A stretch of 12,146 bases of DNA from an uncultured Christensenella sp. (GTDB lineage Bacteria > Bacillota > Clostridia > Christensenellales > UBA3700): positions 1 through 12,146 of the forward strand of contig CAJTZR010000052.1 of NCBI GenBank assembly GCA_910584035.1, written 5' to 3'. Shown in pieces: positions 7,052-12,146 of the stretch. Made by a program: the position numbers and the translations under genes. The notes below the pieces were generated by a model. The model was not told the origin of the DNA. It made no database searches and saw nothing but the letters and a program-made list of their open reading frames with translations. Every line of letters begins with the position of its first letter. The stretch's first letter is position 1.

Positions 7052-7729
7052 ATGAAAGAAATGGTGAATATTTACATAATGGGCAAGTTATATAGCGTTC
7101 CAGCTGAACTTACTATTATGAATGCAATGGAATATGCAGGTTACAAACATATTCGTGGTTGCGGTTGTAGAGCAGGTTTTTGCGGTGCTTGTGCTACTAT
7201 CTACAGAATTGCTGGGGAAAGTGAGTTGAAATTTGCTTTGGCTTGTCAAACTAAGGTACAAAACAATATGTATATTGCTAGCATCCCTTACTTCCCAACT
7301 CAAAAGGCTCAATATAATATGAATGAAATTAAGCCAACTGAACAAATTATGATGCAATTATATCCAGAAATTTATAGTTGTATTGGTTGCAATGCTTGTA
7401 CAAAAGCTTGCCCTCAAAACTTAAATGTAATGCAATATATTGCATATGCACAAAGAGCAGAGTTTGCTAAGTGTGCGGAAGAGTCTTTTGACTGCGTATC
7501 TTGCGGTATGTGTTCAAACAGATGTCCAGCTGGTATATCTCACAGACTTGTATCATTGCTTGCAAGACGTTTGAATGGTAAGTACATTATGCCAAAGAGT
7601 GAGCATTTGGAAAAGAGAGTTAATGATATTTTGAATGGCGAATATCTTGATATGCTTGAGCAAATTGCTAGTAAGCCTTTAAGTGAAATTGAAGAGCTTT
7701 ACAATAACCGTGATATGGAACAGAAATAA
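7052..7729 (+). CDS. frdB: FrdB-like iron-sulfur subunit: [2Fe-2S] plus two [4Fe-4S] clusters
   Basis: A 225-residue protein. Residues about 1-90 form a plant-type ferredoxin domain with C39-x4-C44-x2-C47 and C65 (C37 is extra), as in the N-terminal half of fumarate reductase/succinate dehydrogenase B subunits. The C-terminal half has C110-x2-C113-x2-C116-x3-C120-P and C148-x2-C151-x2-C154-x3-C158-P. Classical FrdB binds [2Fe-2S], [4Fe-4S] and [3Fe-4S]; here both C-terminal motifs look complete for [4Fe-4S], closer to HdrC or the N-terminal part of methanogen TfrB, but without TfrB's C-terminal CCG domains. It should pass electrons to the FrdA-like flavoprotein 12 bp downstream. An AAAGAGGA site at 7037-7044 supports the start. 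There is no membrane segment. The fumarate reductase assignment rests on the neighbours. Confidence 0.8.
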   Translation: MKEMVNIYIMGKLYSVPAELTIMNAMEYAGYKHIRGCGCRAGFCGACATIYRIAGESELKFALACQTKVQNNMYIASIPYFPTQKAQYNMNEIKPTEQIMMQLYPEIYSCIGCNACTKACPQNLNVMQYIAYAQRAEFAKCAEESFDCVSCGMCSNRCPAGISHRLVSLLARRLNGKYIMPKSEHLEKRVNDILNGEYLDMLEQIASKPLSEIEELYNNRDMEQK

Positions 7730-7733
7730 GGAG
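7728..7733 (+). promoter_or_regulatory. Ribosome binding site deciding the frdA start
   Basis: AAGGAG directly after the frdB stop lies eight bases before ATG at 7742. An in-frame GTG at 7733 would be overlapped by this site, so ATG 7742 is preferred, three codons shorter than the longest ORF. Confidence 0.75.
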
Positions 7734-7741
7734 TGTGGCGT

Positions 7742-9349
7742 ATGTTGTATACTGATGAAATGTTAAATTCGATGAAGAAAGTTGAGCTTTCACGTGAAAG
7801 TAGAATTGGTCAAGTGCCAAGACGTATGACTGCAGAGGAAAAAGATATTTTACTTGCAGAAAATCATCCTGATTATATCAAAAGTGCGTTTACAACTCTA
7901 AGCGTAGGTGCAAACAAAGGTCAAAAAGTACCTTGTGCATTAGCTGATTTGTTGCAAGGCAAAAGCCGTATACTTGGTAAAAAGATTGATTTAAAGACTA
8001 TTAAGTACGAGTCAGACGTATTAATTATTGGTGGTGGTGGTTCTGGTGCAAGTGCTGCATTGGAAGCTTACAACGCTGGCTGTAAAGTTGTTATGGTTAC
8101 TAAACTTAGAATTGGTGACGCTAACACTATGATGGCAGAGGGTGGTATCCAAGCTGCTGATAAAGAGAATGATAGTCCAGCTACTCACTATCTTGATGCG
8201 TTTGGTGGTGGTCACTTTACAAACAAACCAGAACTTTTGAAAAAGTTGGTTTACAAAGCACCAGAAGCTATTAAATGGCTTAACGATATGGGTGTTATGT
8301 TTGATAAGGACGAAAACGGCGTTATGGCTACAACTCCAGGTGGTGGTACATCTAGGAACAGAATGCACGCTTGTGCTGACTACTCTGGTGCTGAAATTAT
8401 GCGTGTACTACGTGACGAGGTTTGGAATGACAATATCGAGGTTGTAGAGTTTACATCTGCTATTGAGATTTTGAAAGACGATTATGGCAATGCTGCTGGT
8501 GCAATCTTGTTGAATATGGAAACTGGCGAAGTTAGCATTGCTAAAGCTAAAACTGTTGTAATTTGTACTGGTGGTGCTGGTCGTTTGCATTATCAAGACT
8601 TCCCAACATCTAACCACTATGGTGCAACTGCTGATGGTTTGGTACTTGCATACAGAGCTGGTGCAGTTTTACGTGATGCGGATTCTATCCAATATCACCC
8701 AACTGGCGTTGCATATCCCGCTCAAATGCGTGGTGCTTTGGTTACTGAAAAAGTTAGAAGTATCGGTGCAATGCTTGTAAATGTAAATGGTGAGGCGTTT
8801 ATGAACCCTCTTGAGTGTCGTGACGTTACAGCTTCTTCTATCATTCGTGAGTGCAGAAGAGGTAATGGTGTAAAAACTCCTCTTGGCGATGCAATTTGGC
8901 TAGATAGTCCTATGATTGATATGATTCACGGCGAGGGTTACCTTGAAAAGAAATTACCAGGTATGCTTAGAATGTATCAAAAAATGGGTATTGATATGAG
9001 AAAAGAGCCTATCCTAATTTATCCAACTTTGCACTATCAAAATGGTGGTGTTGATGTTAATGCGGATAGTATGACTACAACTGTAAATAACTTGTATGTT
9101 GCTGGTGAGGCTGCTGGTGGTGTACACGGCAGAAATAGACTTATGGGTAACAGCTTGTTAGATGTAATTGTGTTTGGTAGAAATGCAGGTCAATATGCTG
9201 CAGCTCGTGCAAAAGAAATTCCAATGCCAAAGAAGTTGAACTTTAATCACGTTAAAGAGTTTGATAAAGAGATTAAAGCAGCTGGTGTTGAATACAAAGA
9301 GCTTTCTCCAAAGCTACTTCCTAACTATAACACTATAAAGACACTTTAA
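7742..9349 (+). CDS. frdA: FrdA-like soluble flavoprotein, probable fumarate reductase
   Basis: A 535-residue flavoprotein of the succinate dehydrogenase/fumarate reductase/L-aspartate oxidase family. The FAD motif GGGGSG is at 97-102, so about 90 residues precede the usual family start. Residues aligning with the E. coli FrdA active site are present: QYHPTG with H319, TEKVR with E336 and R339, CRD with R360, LHYQNGG with H431 and NRLMGNSLL with R466. The histidine that binds FAD covalently in membrane FrdA/SdhA is N128 here (NTMMAEGG), so FAD should be noncovalent. After the capping and FAD domains only a short tail remains, without the long C-terminal helical domain. No Tat or Sec signal is seen, so it is cytoplasmic. 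The upstream FrdB and downstream fumarase favour fumarate reduction (or succinate oxidation); L-aspartate oxidase is the main alternative. Confidence 0.85.
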   Translation: MLYTDEMLNSMKKVELSRESRIGQVPRRMTAEEKDILLAENHPDYIKSAFTTLSVGANKGQKVPCALADLLQGKSRILGKKIDLKTIKYESDVLIIGGGGSGASAALEAYNAGCKVVMVTKLRIGDANTMMAEGGIQAADKENDSPATHYLDAFGGGHFTNKPELLKKLVYKAPEAIKWLNDMGVMFDKDENGVMATTPGGGTSRNRMHACADYSGAEIMRVLRDEVWNDNIEVVEFTSAIEILKDDYGNAAGAILLNMETGEVSIAKAKTVVICTGGAGRLHYQDFPTSNHYGATADGLVLAYRAGAVLRDADSIQYHPTGVAYPAQMRGALVTEKVRSIGAMLVNVNGEAFMNPLECRDVTASSIIRECRRGNGVKTPLGDAIWLDSPMIDMIHGEGYLEKKLPGMLRMYQKMGIDMRKEPILIYPTLHYQNGGVDVNADSMTTTVNNLYVAGEAAGGVHGRNRLMGNSLLDVIVFGRNAGQYAAARAKEIPMPKKLNFNHVKEFDKEIKAAGVEYKELSPKLLPNYNTIKTL

Positions 9350-9362
9350 TTTGAGGTGAATA

Positions 9363-10205
9363 ATGAGAGAGTTAAATGTTAAAGAAATTACTGCTGCTCT
9401 ACGTGAAATGGCAATTAGTATTAATCACGTATTATCACCAGATATGTGCGAGCTTTTAAACAATTCTGATAAAAAGGAAGAGTCACCGCTTGGCAAACAA
9501 ATTTTAGGTCAGCTTAAGGAAAATATGCAAATTGCAAAGGACGAAATGATTCCTATCTGTCAAGATACTGGTATGGCAGTTGTGTTTGCCGAAATCGGTC
9601 AAGATGTTCATTTGGTTGGTGGCAATTTGGAAGATGCTATCAATGAGGGTATTAGACAAGGCTATGTAGACGGATATTTGAGAAAATCTGTTGTCGCAGA
9701 CCCTATTCAAAGAGTAAATACTAAAGATAATACTCCAGCTGTTATTCACTATTCAATTGTTAGTGGCGATAAGGTAAAACTTACTTTATCTCCAAAAGGC
9801 TTTGGTAGCGAAAATATGAGTAAAGTGTATATGCTTAAACCCGCTCAAGGTATAGAGGGCGTTAAAGAGGCTGTGCTTACTGCTGTTAAAGAGGCTGGTC
9901 CAAACGCTTGCCCTCCTATTGTAGTTGGTGTAGGTATTGGCGGTACTTTTGAAAAATGTGCTATTCTTGCAAAAAAAGCTTTGACAAGAAATGCTTTATC
10001 TCATAACGAAATTCCTTATGTTAAAGATTTGGAAATTGAACTTTTGGAAAAGATTAATAACTTGGGTATTGGACCTGCAGGGCTTGGCGGTAGAATTACT
10101 GCACTTGCTGTAAATGTGGAAACATATCCAACTCATATCGCTGGGCTTCCAGTTGGTATAAATATCTGTTGCCACGTTAACAGACACATTTCTCGTGAAC
10201 TATAA
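9363..10205 (+). CDS. fumA: Class I fumarate hydratase, alpha subunit
   Basis: A 280-residue alpha subunit of an iron-sulfur hydro-lyase (fumarase / tartrate dehydratase family). Likely [4Fe-4S] ligands are C66 in PICQDTG, C183 in GPNACPP and C270 (or C269) in INICCHVNRH; spacing agrees with the three ligand cysteines of class I fumarases. GVGIGGTFEKC near 189-199 and GPAGLGGRITAL near 237-248 are further family motifs. With the beta subunit it interconverts malate and fumarate; the oxygen-labile cluster fits an anaerobe. TtdA (L-tartrate dehydratase) is very similar, but an adjacent fumarate reductase makes fumarase the better call. GAGGTG at 9352-9357 supports the start, 13 bp after frdA. 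The symbol is for the two-subunit enzyme, not the E. coli isozyme. Confidence 0.88.
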   Translation: MRELNVKEITAALREMAISINHVLSPDMCELLNNSDKKEESPLGKQILGQLKENMQIAKDEMIPICQDTGMAVVFAEIGQDVHLVGGNLEDAINEGIRQGYVDGYLRKSVVADPIQRVNTKDNTPAVIHYSIVSGDKVKLTLSPKGFGSENMSKVYMLKPAQGIEGVKEAVLTAVKEAGPNACPPIVVGVGIGGTFEKCAILAKKALTRNALSHNEIPYVKDLEIELLEKINNLGIGPAGLGGRITALAVNVETYPTHIAGLPVGINICCHVNRHISREL

Positions 10206-10210
10206 GGGGG
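10204..10210 (+). promoter_or_regulatory. Ribosome binding site deciding the fumB start
   Basis: AAGGGGG overlaps the fumA stop and lies five bases before ATG 10216. A longer in-frame GTG start at 10195 would include the ribosome site in the coding region and overlap fumA, so ATG 10216 is chosen. Confidence 0.7.
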
Positions 10211-10215
10211 ACGCT

Positions 10216-10764
10216 ATGGATATTAAATTAAACACACCTCTAACTCGTGAGGATACTGCAAAGTTAACTGCTGGTGATTATGTGTATTTAAGTGGTACAA
10301 TTTATACTGCAAGAGATGCCGCTCACGCAAGAATGTATGAGACTATTCAAAAAGGCGAAAAGTTGCCTGTTGATTGGACAAATAATATAGTTTATTATTT
10401 AGGACCTACACCAGCAAGACCTGGTAAAGTAATTGGTTCTGCTGGACCTACTACTGCAAGTCGTATGGATAAATACGCTCCAACATTGTTGGATATGGGC
10501 TTGATTGGTATGGTTGGCAAAGGTAAGAGGACTAAAGAGGTACTTGATGCCGTTGTTCGCAATGGTGCAGTTTATTTTGCTGCTGTAGGTGGTGCTGGTG
10601 CATTGCTTTCTAAGTGCATTAAAAAGGCAGAAGTTGTAGCTTATGACGATTTAGGTACAGAAGCTATTCGTAAACTTACTGTGGAGAACTTGCCAGTTAT
10701 TGTAGTTGCTGATTGTAAGGGTAATAACCTTTACGAAACAGCTACAGAGCAATATAAAAAATGA
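10216..10764 (+). CDS. fumB: Class I fumarate hydratase, beta subunit
   Basis: A 182-residue protein, normal length for the separate beta subunit. Family motifs in order: GTIYTARDAAHAR at 27-39, YLGPTPARPG at 61-70, GPTTASRMD at 77-85, GMVGKG at 98-103, AVGGAGAL at 123-130 and DLGTEAIRKL near 145-154. The beta domain closes over the [4Fe-4S] cluster bound by the alpha subunit and supplies active-site residues. It starts 10 bp after fumA and is the last gene of the metabolic block; it ends with TGA, showing that TGA is a stop in this organism. Several hairpins follow, consistent with the end of the transcript. A tartrate dehydratase beta subunit (TtdB) is the less likely reading. Confidence 0.88.
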   Translation: MDIKLNTPLTREDTAKLTAGDYVYLSGTIYTARDAAHARMYETIQKGEKLPVDWTNNIVYYLGPTPARPGKVIGSAGPTTASRMDKYAPTLLDMGLIGMVGKGKRTKEVLDAVVRNGAVYFAAVGGAGALLSKCIKKAEVVAYDDLGTEAIRKLTVENLPVIVVADCKGNNLYETATEQYKK

Positions 10765-10796
10765 TACATAAAAATCTTTTTAACAATTTAGTTGAG

Positions 10797-10834
10797 GGGC
10801 AATTTAAAAATAAGTTGCCCAAAAACTGATTTTT
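10797..10834 (+). terminator. Possible weak terminator after fumB
   Basis: GGGCAATTT (10797-10805) pairs with AAGTTGCCC (10812-10820) over nine pairs, one a T-G wobble, around a six-base loop. A run of five T only comes nine bases later (10830-10834), after AAAAACTGA, so termination here would be imperfect. It lies 32 bp after the fumB stop. Confidence 0.45.
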
Positions 10835-10853
10835 GTATGGCAATTGCCATACA
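10834..10853. repeat. 20-bp perfect palindrome
   Basis: TGTATGGCAA is followed directly by its reverse complement. As RNA it makes an eight-pair stem with an AATT loop; as DNA it is a fully symmetric site of typical operator size. Its last six bases are also the first six of the next palindrome. Confidence 0.85.
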
Positions 10854-10895
10854 GCTTGCATATGCAAGCTGTATGAGATTTTATAAATTTTTATT
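10848..10895 (+). terminator. 28-bp perfect palindrome with T-rich tail, likely terminator
   Basis: Bases 10848-10875 read CATACAGCTTGCAT and then its exact reverse complement: a 12-pair stem with ATAT loop. An AT-rich tail with TTTT (10879-10882) and TTTTT (10888-10892) follows, so an intrinsic terminator for the fum end of the locus is plausible, though the T tract is broken and starts three bases late. It lies just before the ribosome site (GGAG, 10896-10899) of the lipoprotein gene, so attenuation of that gene is also possible. TATAAA at 10882-10887 could be a -10 element, but I see no well-spaced -35. Confidence 0.55.
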
Positions 10896-10904
10896 GGAGA
10901 TTAT

Positions 10905-12146
10905 ATGAAAAAAGTATTATCTATTTTTATTCTTTTAGTGCTTGTAATTTCAAGCTGTGTTTTATTAGTAGGTTGTAGTAGCAATAAAGCAGAAGCTACA
11001 TTGTTTACTGGCAACTATGTACAAGAAGTATCTAATAAAGGCAATAGTAATATTTATACTGTTAAGTTGGTTGGTAAGCAACGTGTAGATACTATGATTT
11101 TGGAAGAAAAAACTGACAATGTCAGAAACTTTAGTGTGTATGGTAAAGAAGATGATGGTACATACAAAATGATATATAGACAAAACAGAATTGATAAATA
11201 CAGAGTTTGTGCTATGGAAGCAATTGAGACTGACGAACTTCGTATTGAAATTTTTGACAAATATCAAAAAGGTAGCGTTAAAATAAGTAATGTTGAAGTT
11301 TATAATAGTGCAAATTGTTTGAGAGAAAAACCATTTAGAGTTACAGAGTATTTACTTACAACTAATAGAAAGTTGAACAATAATAAAAATTCAGGTGAAT
11401 TTTTTAATCATTTGAAAGGCGTTAATGATGTAGTTATCTTTGGTGACATTAGCATTGACCAAGACGCAAGCATTAAGTACAATGAAGGCAATGCAGATTT
11501 TGAGGAAGATTTAGGCGTACTTAAATTTTGGAAAGAGGATGAGAAAAAATTAAATGACCCAAATTTGAATGTGGTTGTAAATATTGATTTAAGGTCTAAT
11601 ATAATTCCAGAAGATACTCCAGCTAAAAAGCAAAATTCAACTGTTCAAAAATGGATGAAAAAGAATTATAAAACAGTTGCATCAAATATTGTTAATTTTG
11701 TAAATACATACTCTAATGACATTGCTGGAATTAATCTTGATTGGCAGTATCCTGCAAATTCTACACAATGGTCTTATTTGTCAAAAATGATTATTGAGAT
11801 TAAAAATTCTTTGCCAGAGGGTAAGTATATTACAATTGACTTAAAACCAGATAATTGCAATTTAACTAAAAAAGCAAGAAATGCTATTGAATATGTTAAC
11901 TTAATGACTTATGATATGTTTGATGAGAGGGGTGAGCACGCTTCTAACTACGAAACTTGCAAACACTCAATTGAAACATTCATTAAAAAATCTAAGTTCA
12001 CTGCTGATAAAATTATGCTTGGTATTTCTTTGTATGGCAGAACAACAAATGGTTCAAGTCAAGTTTATAATTTTTATGAAAACTTTGGTTATCAAAATGA
12101 AGATGCTTTTGATAAACAAATTGACAAATGGGTAAACAAAATTTAT
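10905..12146 (+). CDS. GH18-like lipoprotein lacking the catalytic Glu (partial, 3' end outside window)
   Basis: The frame is open for 414 codons to the window edge, so the C-terminus is missing. Residues 1-24 are a lipoprotein signal: KK, a hydrophobic stretch, and lipobox LVGC ending at C24, then SSNK; the protein should be anchored outside the membrane. Residues about 30-145 are an unassigned N-terminal region. From about 145 on the sequence looks like a GH18 (chitinase-like) barrel: VVVNID near 223-228, AGINLDWQYP at 274-283, VNLMTYD at 331-337 and GISLYGR at 373-379. The GH18 consensus DGxDxDxE reads A274, G, N277, D279, Q281: the general-acid Glu is Gln and the first two Asp are lost, so hydrolysis is unlikely and a carbohydrate-binding or cell-wall role is more plausible. 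GGAG at 10896-10899 supports the start. It is probably not part of the redox operon. Confidence 0.82.
   Translation, partial: MKKVLSIFILLVLVISSCVLLVGCSSNKAEATLFTGNYVQEVSNKGNSNIYTVKLVGKQRVDTMILEEKTDNVRNFSVYGKEDDGTYKMIYRQNRIDKYRVCAMEAIETDELRIEIFDKYQKGSVKISNVEVYNSANCLREKPFRVTEYLLTTNRKLNNNKNSGEFFNHLKGVNDVVIFGDISIDQDASIKYNEGNADFEEDLGVLKFWKEDEKKLNDPNLNVVVNIDLRSNIIPEDTPAKKQNSTVQKWMKKNYKTVASNIVNFVNTYSNDIAGINLDWQYPANSTQWSYLSKMIIEIKNSLPEGKYITIDLKPDNCNLTKKARNAIEYVNLMTYDMFDERGEHASNYETCKHSIETFIKKSKFTADKIMLGISLYGRTTNGSSQVYNFYENFGYQNEDAFDKQIDKWVNKIY

Noticed and set aside
7733..7741. GTG start for frdA
   Set aside because: The AAGGAG site overlaps it; ATG 7742 has proper spacing.
8021..8368. 115-codon minus-strand ORF
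   Set aside because: It lies wholly inside frdA, has low-complexity Thr/Ser-rich translation and no ribosome site; a shadow frame.
7742..9349. L-aspartate oxidase (NadB)
   Set aside because: Length and noncovalent FAD would fit, but an FrdB-like partner, TE at the active site and adjacent fumarase favour fumarate reductase; no nadA or nadC is nearby. Kept as the alternative.
10195..10215. GTG start for fumB inside fumA
   Set aside because: It would place the AAGGGGG ribosome site within the coding region; ATG 10216 matches the family start.
10965..11267. 100-codon minus-strand ORF
   Set aside because: It is antisense to the signal-bearing lipoprotein gene and shows no recognisable domain.

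Overview
The window looks like a piece of a low-GC, strictly anaerobic bacterial chromosome, most likely a member of the Clostridia or another Firmicutes-like lineage. The evidence is purine-rich Shine-Dalgarno sites before almost every gene, a consensus-like sigma-70 promoter, a lipobox lipoprotein, TGA used as a stop, and a large iron-sulfur/flavin enzyme set. The genus cannot be read from the sequence.

Layout. Bases 1-431 hold ten degenerate tandem copies of a ~43-bp AT-rich unit; the last copy contains the best promoter (TTGAAA, 17 bp, TATAAT) for what follows. Bases 471-6907 are seven tightly packed plus-strand genes, hdrB-hdrC-hdrA-flxD-flxC-flxB-flxA: a heterodisulfide-reductase-like HdrABC complex with the FlxABCD NADH dehydrogenase module. 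A 143-bp gap with a bulged hairpin follows. Bases 7052-10764 hold a second tight group: a FrdB-like iron-sulfur protein, a soluble FrdA-like flavoprotein, and the alpha and beta subunits of a class I [4Fe-4S] fumarate hydratase. Bases 10765-10904 are a gene-free stretch with three hairpin-forming palindromes, two of which overlap. From 10905 to the window end runs an unfinished gene for a lipoprotein with a GH18-like domain whose catalytic Glu is Gln.

How it may work together. Fumarase makes fumarate from malate and FrdBA could reduce it to succinate in the cytoplasm; no membrane anchor gene or export signal is visible. FlxA should bring in electrons from NAD(P)H, passing them through FlxB, FlxC and FlxD to HdrA, the flavin-bifurcating subunit in known HdrABC complexes; HdrBC is the high-potential exit branch. 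The order of genes suggests, but does not prove, a soluble NADH-driven system in which fumarate reduction is the exergonic branch that pays for reduced ferredoxin. The locus holds as separate genes the same parts that are found in the methanogen thiol:fumarate reductase TfrAB. This coupling is inference; the individual enzyme family calls are well supported.
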